Assembly (NCBI GenBank): GCA_020722005.1
Contig: DYLP01000010.1
Location: 1 to 64,000 of the forward strand
Origin: Melioribacter roseus
GTDB taxonomy: Bacteria; Bacteroidota; Ignavibacteria; Ignavibacteriales; Melioribacteraceae
DNA: 64,000 bases
Direction of reading: 5' to 3'
Made by a program: the position numbers and the translations under genes. How positions within the stretch are numbered: position 1 is the first letter of the stretch; each line of letters begins with the position of its first letter. Of the stretch, positions 24,730 to 34,132 are shown piece by piece. Under the pieces are notes generated by a model. That model saw only the letters and a list, made by a program, of their open reading frames with translations, made no database searches and was not told the origin of the DNA.

Positions 24730-24894
24730 TTATTTTATAGATGTAACTTTATTTACGTCGTCAAGTTTTACGAATTTTTCCTGAAATTTGTATTTACCGT
24801 TTTCGGATTTAACAGTAGATACCACTTTAACATTAACGAAAGCTGCCTTTGCTTTGCTTTTTGCCTTATCTGCAAAACTTTGTTGTTTTGCCAT
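24730..24894 (-). CDS. small basic protein, 54 aa (DUF4295-like?)
   Basis: A 54-residue protein starting MAKQQSFADKAKSKAKAAF, basic and soluble, ending DDVNKVTSIK. It has a strong Shine-Dalgarno (AAGGAG, 10 bases before ATG) and a TAnnTTTG-like promoter element at 24919-24926. The middle, VVSTVKSENGKYKFQEKFV, weakly resembles the small DUF4295 proteins that Bacteroidota encode beside ribosomal-protein genes (family recall, not tested). It is unlinked to ribosomal genes here. Composition (13 Lys, no Cys) fits an RNA- or ribosome-binding role, but that is speculation. Confidence 0.72.
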   Translation of the reverse strand: MAKQQSFADKAKSKAKAAFVNVKVVSTVKSENGKYKFQEKFVKLDDVNKVTSIK

Positions 24895-24918
24895 TCAATA
24901 TTCTCCTTTTTTTGATTT

Positions 24919-24926
24919 CAAATCTA
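24919..24926 (-). promoter_or_regulatory. TAGATTTG -7 element upstream of the 54-aa gene
   Basis: Minus-strand TAGATTTG fits TAnnTTTG. A start 7 bases downstream would give a short leader just long enough to hold the AAGGAG ribosome site of the 54-residue gene. Pattern only. Confidence 0.4.
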
Positions 24927-24963
24927 AGAAAAAACGGCATAAAATAAAAATAAAACGGTAAGG

Positions 24964-25442
24964 TTATTTTAACAGGTCAGCCCACGTGGCATTAGTTATA
25001 TTTTTCAAATTATCTGGTGAAATTAGCAATTGCATACCTCGAACTCCCGCACTTACGTATATTTTATCCCACACTTGTGCCGTTTCGTCGATAAATGTCG
25101 GGTAGTTTTTTTCATCCCAATTGGCGAGCATCCACCCCTGATATATCCCGTCAGAGGTAATAACTCTCTAACTTTAACGAGCTCGACTTTTTTTACATTG
25201 GCGGCATTAGCTGCTTTCTTCAGGTCGATTTCGTAGCTACCTGGAATAACAAAAACAAAAATTTCACCGTCGCCTTTTGCAACAAGTGTTTTAAAGACCC
25301 GCTCCGCTTCAGCATTGATTTTCTTAGCCACAGAAAGTGCGTCGATTTCATCCTCGTTAAATTCATAAACAACCGTTTCGTACTCGACATTCAATTTATC
25401 GAGCAGTCCTAGAGCATTAGTTTTTTGGATTTTATTCGCCAT
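24964..25442 (-). pseudogene. ybaK: ybaK Cys-tRNA(Pro) deacylase, frameshifted at an A7 run
   Basis: YbaK/ProX-family editing enzyme that hydrolyses mischarged Cys-tRNA(Pro). The first frame encodes MANKIQKTNALGLLDKL through GYIRGGCSPIGMKK and then runs into out-of-family residues and stops. The -1 frame continues the family perfectly: YPTFIDETAQVWDKIY, then SAGVRGMQLLISPDNL, ending TWADLLK at 24964. Restoring one A to the seven-A run at about 25107-25113 (ATG AAA AAA AAC TAC) yields an intact protein of about 159 residues. So this is a one-base deletion, an assembly error, or a functional gene read by -1 slippage on A7. The 5' end overlaps the sigma-54 regulator gene by 11 bases. Confidence 0.85.
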
Positions 25443-26778
25443 CTTCAGTTAAACCGTAATTTTCAATTTTTGAATATAAAGTAGGCAACGAAATTCCCAG
25501 AATCTTCGCTGCTTCTGGTTTGTTCCAGCTGGTCTGTTCGAGAACAAATTTGATATGTTTTTTTTCAACTTCTTTGAGTGTTATTAATTTATTAGAGTCG
25601 TTGTAGACTCCAGCTTTTATCAAAAGATTTTCTTTGTGCAAAATTTCATCTTTTGAAAGAACAATAGCCTGCATGAGAGTATTTTCAAGTTCGCGTATGT
25701 TACCGGGCCAATCGTATTCAATTAACGATTCGATTGCTTCCGATGAAATTTTATTCACATTCTTATGCAGCTCGGCGTTTAATTTATGGAGGAAATAGTT
25801 AACCAGCAATGGAATATCTTCTTTTCGTTGTCTGAGAGGGGGAACATCGATCGAAACAACTTTCAATCTAAAAAACAGATCTTCACGGAATTTGCCTTCG
25901 TTAACAAATTGCTCCAGATTCCTGTTTGTAGCTGCAATGATACGAGCTTTCATCGGTATCAAAGATTCGCCCCCGACGCGTTCGAATTCTTTTTCCTGCA
26001 ATACTCTCAACAATTTCACCTGGAGATGGGGAGACATTTCAGAAATTTCATCGAGAAAAATCGTTCCCTCGCCGGCTAATTCGAACTTACCTTTTTTTAA
26101 TCTGTCGGCTCCCGTAAAGGCACCTTTTTCGTGTCCAAACAATTCGCTCTCAAGGAGCGATTCTGTAATGGCAGTACAATTGATGGCAACAAATGGTTGA
26201 TTCTGAGTAATTCCGCTGTAATGAATTGATTTTGCAATCAGTTCTTTTCCCGTGCCACTTTCGCCTTGAATAAGAATAGTTACTCTGTTTGTGGACACCT
26301 GTCCAATAATCTTATAAATTTCTTTCATGGAAGAAGATTTGCCGATCAATCTTTTTTCTGGCTTGAATTCTTCGGCTTCTTTTTCGATTATCGAGTCGAT
26401 TCGTTCGCTTAATTGTTTTGATTCTAAAGCGCGTTCAACCGCAATTTTAAGCTTCTCGATGTCGAGCGGCTTCTCGAAATAATCATACGCCCCTTTCTGC
26501 ATTGCTTCGATGGTTGTTTTATAATCGTCGTGAGCCGTAATCAGGATGATTTTTGCATGTGAGTCTATCTCTTTTGCCTTCTGTAAAAATTCTATTCCCG
26601 AAAGACCCGGCATTCTTATATCGGAAATAATAAGGTCGTGTAAATCGGCATCAAGTATTTCGAGTCCTTCTTTTCCATCGCTGGCCGATGCAATGTCATA
26701 ACCGAGTTTCTTGAAATAGTTGGTTAACGTTTGACGTATCGAATCGTCGTCGTCAATGATTAATAATTTGGGCTTCAT
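25432..26778 (-). CDS. NtrC-family sigma-54 response regulator
   Basis: 448-residue sigma-54 activator. Receiver (1-125) with phospho-acceptor Asp53 in IISDIRMPG; AAA+ domain (140-380) with Walker A GESGTGKE (172-179), the sigma-54-contact loop GAFTGA (219-224) and a FFRLKVV/PPLRQRKEDIP region typical of the family; Fis-type helix-turn-helix at the end (EAAKILGISLPTLYSKIENYG). All activation motifs are intact, so it should drive RpoN promoters. The start overlaps the kinase gene by 4 bases, and its 3' end overlaps ybaK by 11 bases. Regulated targets are unknown; the DUF3078 barrel gene upstream in the operon is one candidate. Confidence 0.93.
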   Translation of the reverse strand: MKPKLLIIDDDDSIRQTLTNYFKKLGYDIASASDGKEGLEILDADLHDLIISDIRMPGLSGIEFLQKAKEIDSHAKIILITAHDDYKTTIEAMQKGAYDYFEKPLDIEKLKIAVERALESKQLSERIDSIIEKEAEEFKPEKRLIGKSSSMKEIYKIIGQVSTNRVTILIQGESGTGKELIAKSIHYSGITQNQPFVAINCTAITESLLESELFGHEKGAFTGADRLKKGKFELAGEGTIFLDEISEMSPHLQVKLLRVLQEKEFERVGGESLIPMKARIIAATNRNLEQFVNEGKFREDLFFRLKVVSIDVPPLRQRKEDIPLLVNYFLHKLNAELHKNVNKISSEAIESLIEYDWPGNIRELENTLMQAIVLSKDEILHKENLLIKAGVYNDSNKLITLKEVEKKHIKFVLEQTSWNKPEAAKILGISLPTLYSKIENYGLTEDGE

Positions 26779-28871
26779 TTTTCATACGGTATTTTAATTT
26801 GAAAGACTGTTTCTCCCAGTTGAGATTTTACGAGTATGAGGTCTCCGCCGTGAAGTTCAATTATTTTCCTGGATATCGAAAGTCCGAGTCCGGTTCCGGA
26901 AGCTTTCGTAGTATAAAAAGGGTCGAATATTTTATCTCTTTCTTCAATTCCTTTTCCGGTGTCTTTTATGTATAAACAAAAAAATTCATCTTCGAAAGAC
27001 GAGTAAAATTCGAGTATACCATTTTTATCCATTGCTTCAAGCGCATTTTGAGCAAGGTTAATCAACACCTGTTTGAATTTATCCGGGTCCACCTTCAGTG
27101 TAACTTCTGCAACCTTATTAACAATCGACGCTCTTTTGTTGGACAGCCTCGGCAGCGCCTGCCTGATTACGTCTTCACATAAAGAATGAATCTCAATTTC
27201 GTTTTTTGAAATTGTCAATTCTCTCGAAAACTGAAGAACTTCTTTAACAAGATTTGTAAGCCTTGTAATTTCCCTGTTGATAATTAAAAATGATTCTTTT
27301 TCGTCATCTGTAAGGTCGAGCGATTTGTATAAGATATCGGCGTTCATTTTAATCGAAGTAAGCGGAGTTTTTATTTCATGGGCTAAAATCGCAGACATCT
27401 TACCGAGTGAAGCAAACTTTTCTGATCTTATTATTTCGGCTTCCAATTTCTTCCTGTCGCTTATGTCGATTTCCACAAATAGAAATCCATTGCCGGAGTC
27501 TCCGTTTTCCGATACTGAAATCAAGAGATCTTTTTCGTTTCCGCTCTGAGTAGTTACTCGAATCTCACCAAAATAAATATTTTTTTGTTTTACCGTATTT
27601 ATAATTTCGTCGAGTGTTTTTTCGGACAAACTGAATTGCACTTCCCGAATCGATTTACCTTTCAGGTCAAATTGAAATTCGCATCCGCAAATTTCGCAGA
27701 ATCGGCTGTTTGCTTCGATAATCTTTAAATCCTCGTCGATAATTGCAATAGCTGCAAGCGATTTTTCGAATGCATTCAACAGCACTGAAATTCTCTCTTC
27801 CTTTCTGTTTATTTCACTGATATTATTACTCAACGTTTCAGCCATATTGTCGAAAGCGCGGGACAATTCGCCTATTTCATCATTCGAGCGAATATTTGTC
27901 TTAACATTAAAATTACCTCGCTCAATTTCGTTTACTTTTTCTGTTAAAATCGATATCGGCTGCGCTATAATTTTCGAAAATGCAAAAGAAAGAGTAATGC
28001 TGACAATAATTCCAACTAATGCGCTGTAAAGAAAAAATCTTATCTGTTCATTTCCAGGTTCTATGCCAAAAACTATTCTACCGATAGGAATTTGAATCAA
28101 CAGAATTATAATAGGAACGAAGACCAGTGCGACAAAAAATATCTTTTTATTAAGACTGAAAGCCGCAACCCTCCCCTTTGCAACGGGAAACATATTGTAT
28201 TTACCCACAGCAATTGATGTAAAGAATATGAATCCAATCATAAAAGCAAGGGGACTAATTTCAACGAGATAATAAAAACCGAGTATCCAAGGCAAAAGCA
28301 AACCGAAAATGTACGTTGCAGTATTGGTAATGATGAGTCCAAACATATACACCATTAATTGTTTTTTATGGAGAATGTTTTCAGTCGACCTGTATTTTGA
28401 AATTATCCAGAAATAATTCAGAAGGATCAAGAGCAAATACCAGATTAAATAGAGTGGATAAAGATTACTGAAATATGGATAGAAACCGTGATTGTGAGCG
28501 TGCGATTCTCTTACCAACCAACCTTTCCATAGCATCACCAGCAAAATTACGGAAGGAATTATTATCAAAAATTCCGCCAGCTTCGTCCTTAAAATTTTAC
28601 GGGGATAATAAATTGTAAAAAAAGTAATTGATACCATAATCAAAAGAAGCAATGAATGGCACGAGCGGTCGAGCAATGTAACATCGTAGGAAGGCATGAA
28701 TACGAAATGAATTGTATGAGAAATTAAGTATGCGATTACAAGAAAAAGCGTCAGCAAGAAGATTCTTGAATTTATCGATTCATCAGCTCGAGCATAGATT
28801 ACATAAATTAATCCACCCGCTGCAATAAATGACGAGGAGAGAAAAATTATTTGATTTAATAACATTCCCAT
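26775..28871 (-). CDS. multi-span sensor histidine kinase with HAMP and PAS domains
   Basis: 698-residue sensor kinase. Residues 1-225 hold seven or eight membrane helices, followed by two more (243-262, 280-300), HAMP (about 296-350), PAS (360-475, containing a Cys-x2-Cys-x-Cys stretch CEICGC), HisKA with His498 in LAHEIKTPLTSI, and HATPase_c with NLAQNALEAMD and GTGLGLSISRKI. It should phosphorylate the NtrC-type regulator, with which it overlaps by 4 bases. The multi-helix N-terminus suggests sensing within the membrane. The PAS cysteines could bind a metal or respond to redox. Two in-frame ATG starts are possible (28871 and 28865). Confidence 0.9.
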   Translation of the reverse strand: MGMLLNQIIFLSSSFIAAGGLIYVIYARADESINSRIFLLTLFLVIAYLISHTIHFVFMPSYDVTLLDRSCHSLLLLIMVSITFFTIYYPRKILRTKLAEFLIIIPSVILLVMLWKGWLVRESHAHNHGFYPYFSNLYPLYLIWYLLLILLNYFWIISKYRSTENILHKKQLMVYMFGLIITNTATYIFGLLLPWILGFYYLVEISPLAFMIGFIFFTSIAVGKYNMFPVAKGRVAAFSLNKKIFFVALVFVPIIILLIQIPIGRIVFGIEPGNEQIRFFLYSALVGIIVSITLSFAFSKIIAQPISILTEKVNEIERGNFNVKTNIRSNDEIGELSRAFDNMAETLSNNISEINRKEERISVLLNAFEKSLAAIAIIDEDLKIIEANSRFCEICGCEFQFDLKGKSIREVQFSLSEKTLDEIINTVKQKNIYFGEIRVTTQSGNEKDLLISVSENGDSGNGFLFVEIDISDRKKLEAEIIRSEKFASLGKMSAILAHEIKTPLTSIKMNADILYKSLDLTDDEKESFLIINREITRLTNLVKEVLQFSRELTISKNEIEIHSLCEDVIRQALPRLSNKRASIVNKVAEVTLKVDPDKFKQVLINLAQNALEAMDKNGILEFYSSFEDEFFCLYIKDTGKGIEERDKIFDPFYTTKASGTGLGLSISRKIIELHGGDLILVKSQLGETVFQIKIPYEK

Positions 28872-28873
28872 AA

Positions 28874-29713
28874 TTACAAAATAGAATAAGTAATCCCTAT
28901 TTGCAACGCTTCTTTAGTCTGCGTTTTTAACGACTGCGCTTTTTCATAAAGCAAAAGATATGTAAAGTTCACGCTTAACCAATTATTTACATTTGCAGTA
29001 ACTACATTATCCCATCGAACATCCCAAATATCAAGACTTTCGAATCGGGTGAAAAATCTTAATTTACTCGCAAGAACGATATTATCATCGAGTTTAAAAT
29101 TCATATCTGTCACCGACTCGAATCCAGTCTCGAATTTAAACGTTTCGATTTCGCTCGTTTCCGGGTCGTCGGTATAATGAGTAAACCTGTTCGATATAAC
29201 TTCTTGAAATGCGATGCCAATTCGCGTAGTAATATGAGAATATTTATCGTAAGCAAAACCGAGAGTTTGAGTAATATATCCGGGGTCGAAAAAGTCCGAC
29301 ACGTTTGGAGCCCCGGTTAACTTATAATCGTATCCTTTAGTAACCTGAGTTCTCATAGAATTCGAAAAGAACGGATCGACAGCCCAGCCCGCTTTATATG
29401 AAAGGACATCTTCCATAAAGAGGTCGTTCTCGGTTGTTTTGTAAGTAGTTTCTCCAATTTTTGCCCTTCCGTACGTAGCTTTCAATTGATGTTTAAAATT
29501 CCACTTTTCAGCTTCACGTTTTAATTTAAAGTCACCATATAAAGTCCAGGCGATTGAATTTTCGCCTCCCTTTACCCAATTATTGAAAGAGACCTGATTA
29601 ATGCCCAGTCCCGTCGTAAGTCCCGGAATCCACTTCCCTTTTAACGAATCGGGAGTCTGGGAATAAATTATGCCAAAGGAAAACAAGCAAATTACTATTA
29701 TTCTTAACTTCAT
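28874..29713 (-). CDS. DUF3078 outer-membrane beta-barrel protein
   Basis: 279-residue protein with a signal peptide (MKLRIIVICLFSFGIIYSQ). The rest is beta-strand-rich and aromatic, with the family start WIPGLTTGLGINQVSFNNWVKGGENS and strands such as TLYGDFKLKREAEKWNF, FFDPGYITQTLGFAYDK and NNWLSVNFTYLLLYEKA. DUF3078 proteins are Bacteroidota outer-membrane barrels of unknown function. ATG 29713 is preferred to the in-frame TTG at 29728 because GAGG lies 7-10 bases before it. It is 2 bases upstream of the kinase gene and is probably co-transcribed with that kinase and the NtrC-type regulator. Confidence 0.85.
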   Translation of the reverse strand: MKLRIIVICLFSFGIIYSQTPDSLKGKWIPGLTTGLGINQVSFNNWVKGGENSIAWTLYGDFKLKREAEKWNFKHQLKATYGRAKIGETTYKTTENDLFMEDVLSYKAGWAVDPFFSNSMRTQVTKGYDYKLTGAPNVSDFFDPGYITQTLGFAYDKYSHITTRIGIAFQEVISNRFTHYTDDPETSEIETFKFETGFESVTDMNFKLDDNIVLASKLRFFTRFESLDIWDVRWDNVVTANVNNWLSVNFTYLLLYEKAQSLKTQTKEALQIGITYSIL

Positions 29714-29835
29714 AAATAACCTCTTCAATTTAGGGATATTAAATTTAATAAATAAAACAGCTTCATTACTAATTTGCTCCTGTCTTAAGAGATTTTATAT
29801 ATTTATTGTCCAATTAATCGAATCGAAAGTGTTTT

Positions 29836-30183
29836 ATGAAAATAAATAAATTAATTTTACCAGTAATGATCATAGCTATTGTTTTAGTTGTTTACATTAC
29901 ATATTTCAATCCAAAGGACGATCTGGGACTCTTTTCTGATTTCGATAAAAACAGCAACGTAAATAGGGATATAATTGTTAAAGTAATTCACGATAAAGGA
30001 TTCTTTGTCGATCAGGCTGCGGGTGGAACGATATTCTACGTCGAGGATAAAGCCGGCATTCAAATGAAAGTAGTCGGTCCTATTTCATTGCCGCCCGGCA
30101 TGGACGTAACAAACAGAGTAACATTGAGAGGACATTTGCACGACGGTTATTTTCATGCAGCTGAAGTCAGGACACGTAATTGA
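29836..30183 (+). CDS. CcmE-like OB-fold membrane protein without the heme-binding end
   Basis: 115-residue protein with one N-terminal membrane helix (about 7-26) and a periplasmic OB-fold-type domain. The end [17 protein letters not shown] resembles the last strand of CcmE, the cytochrome c maturation heme chaperone, but stops before the KHDENY segment that carries the covalent-heme His and Tyr. It is therefore a CcmE-family relative that should not act as a classical heme chaperone. Its stop (30181-30183) is followed 2 bases later by the uvrB ATG, so the two genes are adjacent and probably co-transcribed. Identity is moderate: general OB-fold protein is the fallback. Confidence 0.6.
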   Translation: MKINKLILPVMIIAIVLVVYITYFNPKDDLGLFSDFDKNSNVNRDIIVKVIHDKGFFVDQAAGGTIFYVEDKAGIQMKVVGPISLPPGMDVTNRVTLRGHLHDGYFHAAEVRTRN

Positions 30184-30185
30184 GT

Positions 30186-32204
30186 ATGAATTTTGAATTA
30201 GTTTCCAGTTATCAGCCTTCTGGTGATCAGCCGAAGGCTATTAAAGAATTGGTCGAGGGACTCAATAAAGGACTGAAGCATCAGGTATTGCTTGGAGTAA
30301 CAGGCAGCGGAAAAACTTATACCATTTCAAATGTTATTAAAGGAGCCAATCGACCGACTCTCATAATTTCACACAATAAAACTCTTGCAGCTCAACTCTA
30401 TTCTGAATTCAAATCTTTCTTTCCGCATAACGCGGTCGAATTTTTCATCAGTTACTACGATTATTATCAGCCGGAAGCCTATGTGGTAAAAAGAGATTTG
30501 TATATAGAAAAAGATTTTTCTGTAAATGAAGAAATTGATCGACTACGACTTAAGGCAACAACGGCATTAATTGAAGGTCGCCGTGACGTTATTATCGTCG
30601 CCAGCGTTTCGAGCATTTACGGTATTGGTGCACCTGATGAATATGCCCGTCAGATATTATTCCTCAGAAAAGGTCAGGAAATAAATCGCAAGAAACTTAT
30701 GAGGGATTTAATCGACATTTATTACACCCGCAACGATATCGAATTTTCGAGAGGAACTTTTAGAGCTCGGGGTGACGTTATTGAAATCATTCCTGCTTAT
30801 CAATACGAAGAAGCCATTAGAGTAGAATTCTGGGGCGACGAAATCGAACGAATGTCGGTAATCGATTCAATTACAGGCGAAACAATAAAAGAAATAGATT
30901 CAGCACCGATTTATCCGGCTAAATATTTCGTAACAACGAAAGAACAAATCAACCGAGCAATTAAATCGATTGAAGAGGAACTTAAAGAACGAATTCAGTA
31001 CTTCTGGTCGCAGGAAAAATATGTTGAAGCGCAGCGGCTCGAACAGCGTACCCGTTTTGATATCGAAATGATGCGCGAAATTGGTTATTGTTCCGGAATT
31101 GAAAATTATTCGCGCCATATTGACGGCAGACCTCCCGGTTCAAGACCTTACTGCCTGTTCGACTATTTTCCAAAAGATTATCTTTTGATAATCGACGAAT
31201 CGCACGTTACAATTCCTCAAATAAGAGGAATGTACAACGGCGATCGCTCCCGTAAAGAAACTCTCGTTGAATACGGATTTCGACTCCCTTCTGCTCTGGA
31301 CAATCGCCCTTTGAAATTCGAGGAATTCGAAAATCTTGTCAATCAGGTAATCTACGTAAGTGCCACGCCAGGTGATTATGAACTCGAAAAAAGCGGCGGC
31401 TCGTATGTTGAACAGATTATTCGTCCCACAGGACTGCTCGACCCTGAAATTGAAGTACGTCCCGTTGCAGGTCAAATTGATGATTTAATTGGCGAAATTC
31501 GAAAACGTGTCAAAAATAAAGAACGAACTCTTGTAACTACTTTAACGAAAAAAATGGCTGAAGACCTTACCGATTATCTCGACAAACTCAACATCAAGGT
31601 GCGTTACATCCATAGTGATATCGACGCTCTGGAAAGAGTCGAAATTATACGCGACCTGCGGATGGGGGACTTCGATGTACTTGTGGGAGTTAATTTATTA
31701 CGTGAAGGTCTGGATTTACCAGAAGTTTCGCTCGTTGCAATTCTCGATGCCGATAAAGAAGGCTTTTTGAGAAGCGAACGCTCGCTTATGCAAACTGCCG
31801 GAAGAACCGCACGGAACATAAACGGCAAGGTAATTATGTACGCAGACGTTATAACAGAATCAATGCGTAAGACAATCGATGAAACTTACCGCCGAAGAAA
31901 ACTCCAGCAAGAATATAACGAAAAACACGGCATTACACCCAAAACCGTTTATAAAAGTGTCGAGGAAATTCTCAGTTCGACCTCAATTGCGGATGTTCGT
32001 AAAAAAGAGAGCGAATCAACCGAGACTTCTGTGCTTAAAGTAGTAGAACCGGTTATTAAGTATATGACAGACGAGCAGAAAAAAGAATTGATTGAACAAA
32101 TGACCGAGGAAATGTACACCGCAGCAAAAGACCTCGAATTCGAACGTGCTGCTTTTCTGAGGGATGAAATTGAAAAATTGAAAAAAAACATCAAAGATAA
32201 TTAA
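30186..32204 (+). CDS. uvrB: excinuclease ABC subunit B
   Basis: 672-residue UvrB, the damage-verifying helicase of nucleotide excision repair. Begins [19 protein letters not shown]; Walker A GVTGSGKT (38-45); beta-hairpin region [11 protein letters not shown]; the DEAD-like [12 protein letters not shown]; helicase motif [20 protein letters not shown] with QTAGRTARN; and a C-terminal UVR domain ([18 protein letters not shown]) that binds UvrC. ATG 30186 is chosen; the earlier in-frame TTG at 30180 overlaps the previous stop. It lies 2 bases after the CcmE-like gene and meets the exported MEMO gene tail to tail (4-base gap). Complete and intact. Confidence 0.97.
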   Translation: MNFELVSSYQPSGDQPKAIKELVEGLNKGLKHQVLLGVTGSGKTYTISNVIKGANRPTLIISHNKTLAAQLYSEFKSFFPHNAVEFFISYYDYYQPEAYVVKRDLYIEKDFSVNEEIDRLRLKATTALIEGRRDVIIVASVSSIYGIGAPDEYARQILFLRKGQEINRKKLMRDLIDIYYTRNDIEFSRGTFRARGDVIEIIPAYQYEEAIRVEFWGDEIERMSVIDSITGETIKEIDSAPIYPAKYFVTTKEQINRAIKSIEEELKERIQYFWSQEKYVEAQRLEQRTRFDIEMMREIGYCSGIENYSRHIDGRPPGSRPYCLFDYFPKDYLLIIDESHVTIPQIRGMYNGDRSRKETLVEYGFRLPSALDNRPLKFEEFENLVNQVIYVSATPGDYELEKSGGSYVEQIIRPTGLLDPEIEVRPVAGQIDDLIGEIRKRVKNKERTLVTTLTKKMAEDLTDYLDKLNIKVRYIHSDIDALERVEIIRDLRMGDFDVLVGVNLLREGLDLPEVSLVAILDADKEGFLRSERSLMQTAGRTARNINGKVIMYADVITESMRKTIDETYRRRKLQQEYNEKHGITPKTVYKSVEEILSSTSIADVRKKESESTETSVLKVVEPVIKYMTDEQKKELIEQMTEEMYTAAKDLEFERAAFLRDEIEKLKKNIKDN

Positions 32205-32208
32205 GATA

Positions 32209-33273
32209 TCACCTGCTTTCTCTATCTATATAAAATCCCAGCGTAAAGAATCCTACCCAGTGGTCGAGAGAATAAGGCGCAGTTGTACCCATTGAACTTC
32301 CTTCAAAGGGAAGAAGTTTTTCAGTGTATGTATCGGAATATTTTATTAATGCACCGTGAATGCTACCGAGATTCAATTTATCAACGACATTTTTAACAGT
32401 CATAAGACCGAACAAAAGTGGATATCTACCACACCAGAGAGGTTGCGTGTTTTGATTTCCGCCATCGATTAATTCGCCGTAAAGACCGATAATTTTTTCC
32501 CTGCCGATAACACCCACGAGATAATTATTTATAATCCTGAGGTCGTTGTTAATTGCGGCGTTATGAGCTGCTTCGTCGAGTCCGTAGGGATAATTATTGA
32601 AATCAACGCCGTAATGATTCGCGTCGTTCGATATAAGTATAAAAATATCCTTGCCGAGTGTAAGTTTGTTTTCTTTGATGTAGTCGGAAATTATTTCCGA
32701 TAAATCTTCGGAAATTAATTCCATCGTATCGCGGCTCATCGCAGGAACCATCAAAGGCGTTATTCTTATTTCTTTATTATAAAATTGCAAAAAAGGAATT
32801 ACCGCTTCGATCGAATGTTCGATTTGATGAGCGCGGTTATTGACCGTATAATAATCTTTGGATAATTTTTTCTTTATAATTTCCCTCAGTGGCGAAATAT
32901 TGACGTCGTTGTATATTCCCGTCCACGCGTTATGATTTTCGAGTATTAATTTATTTTTGAAAGCCCCCAATTCTTTTCTGACGGTCGAATGTGTAACTCC
33001 GAGAATAACTACTTCTTTTGCATCGATCAATTTGAAAAGAGGATGATAAACTTTACCGGCATAGAGATAATCGTCGTGAACAGAAATTGCAGCAATCAAA
33101 CGTCCTTTGAAATTAATATTGTCGCTCGAATTTTGATTCAACCAATTAACAAAACGTTCCATCTCGCCTGCATCCCAGCAAAAACCAACTTTATCTCGAA
33201 CATCTCTTTTCCCCTGTGTGTAATGTTCAGCAAAAGGCAGAAGCAAAAGCAATATGACCAATATTTTTTTCAT
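32209..33273 (-). CDS. exported MEMO/AmmeMemoRadiSam-B family protein
   Basis: 354-residue MEMO1-family protein, one of the 'AmmeMemoRadiSam' B proteins whose bacterial role is still poorly known. Unusually it starts with a signal peptide (MKKILVILLLLLPFAEHYTQG), placing it outside the cytoplasm. Family motifs: HDDYLYAG in place of PHAGYxxSG, HQIEHSIEAVIPFLQ (EHSIE), ISNDANHYG in place of SSDLSHY, and a Cys in LWCGRYPLLFGL. The metal-type ligands His and Asp survive. The gene follows a lipoprotein gene at 33281 with a 7-base gap and faces uvrB tail to tail. Start ATG 33273 is favoured over GTG 33279. The function is unknown; copper binding has been proposed for MEMO proteins. Confidence 0.83.
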   Translation of the reverse strand: MKKILVILLLLLPFAEHYTQGKRDVRDKVGFCWDAGEMERFVNWLNQNSSDNINFKGRLIAAISVHDDYLYAGKVYHPLFKLIDAKEVVILGVTHSTVRKELGAFKNKLILENHNAWTGIYNDVNISPLREIIKKKLSKDYYTVNNRAHQIEHSIEAVIPFLQFYNKEIRITPLMVPAMSRDTMELISEDLSEIISDYIKENKLTLGKDIFILISNDANHYGVDFNNYPYGLDEAAHNAAINNDLRIINNYLVGVIGREKIIGLYGELIDGGNQNTQPLWCGRYPLLFGLMTVKNVVDKLNLGSIHGALIKYSDTYTEKLLPFEGSSMGTTAPYSLDHWVGFFTLGFYIDRESR

Positions 33274-33280
33274 ATTCACT

Positions 33281-34123
33281 CTATTTCATCACCAGCTCTG
33301 CTGGCGCAGGTAATTTAATATATCCGTCTTTAATTAACAAGTCTGTAACCCTGTCTGCCACAATATAGCCAGTCCAAAAAAGCCATTCTCTGAAACTGCA
33401 CTGGTCTTTAAAACTGCTATTAAGATAATATTTTACCAGCTTTGGAATTTGTCTTTCAAAGTATTCTACTAAATCTCTTTGAGTAATCTTTGAAATATTT
33501 TCAATTGTCTTTAATTCATCTTTCTCAAAAATAATTCTACTTCTTAATCTGCTATTGTTCAGAATTTCTTTTTCAAATAATACTGCATAGAACCGTTCTC
33601 CACTTCTGAGCGGTGGTTCAACCTTAATAATATAATCGGAAATATTTTTCATAATGGAATAATCGCGAATTATAAAGTATGCAATGTCTTTAAAAGGCTT
33701 GTTCATTTTGTTTTTGTTGTATTCGTTCTCGATACTATCGAGCCGCTCTAAAATAATCACCCTTACATCTTTAATTAATGAATCGAGTCTGTTTAAAATA
33801 TCATTATAGTCTTTGGAGGAAATTACGGGGAACGCCGGCAGAAAATTATCGTCGTATTTTTTTATGAGGTTGTTTGAAAAGAGGAAATTGATTTCTTCGT
33901 TAAATTGCATCTGATTTATTTTGAAATATTTCCTGATTTCATCGCTGGAAAATCTGTGTTTGAAAAGTATCAGATAATCTTTCTGGCGCTTGCTTAAATC
34001 GAAATTGCGTTGAGGTACAGTAATAAGAACAAAATTGGAATTGAGAAAATCTTCCGGAGATTTTTCTTTACTGCAGGCATTAAATAACACTGCAGCAATT
34101 ATTAAAGTTAATAGTCGCTTCAT
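33281..34123 (-). CDS. hypothetical lipoprotein, 280 aa
   Basis: Lipoprotein by sequence: signal segment MKRLLTLIIAAVLFNAC with lipobox LFNAC. The mature part is alpha-helical and charged, without repeats. The stretch SSDEIRKYFKINQMQFNEEINFLFSNNLIKKYDDNFLPAFPV looks like a small winged-helix-like unit, and the C-terminal half contains helices such as LKTIENISKITQRDLVEYFERQIPKL. No family recognised. It lies between a methyltransferase and the exported MEMO protein, co-directional with gaps of 7-9 bases, so these may form an operon; function unknown. Confidence 0.7.
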   Translation of the reverse strand: MKRLLTLIIAAVLFNACSKEKSPEDFLNSNFVLITVPQRNFDLSKRQKDYLILFKHRFSSDEIRKYFKINQMQFNEEINFLFSNNLIKKYDDNFLPAFPVISSKDYNDILNRLDSLIKDVRVIILERLDSIENEYNKNKMNKPFKDIAYFIIRDYSIMKNISDYIIKVEPPLRSGERFYAVLFEKEILNNSRLRSRIIFEKDELKTIENISKITQRDLVEYFERQIPKLVKYYLNSSFKDQCSFREWLFWTGYIVADRVTDLLIKDGYIKLPAPAELVMK

Positions 34124-34132
34124 AATTTTCTC

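Noticed and set aside
25107-25113. Certain programmed frameshift in ybaK
   Set aside because: The A7 run is compatible with slippage, but a sequencing error or mutation is equally possible, so it is reported only as an open question.
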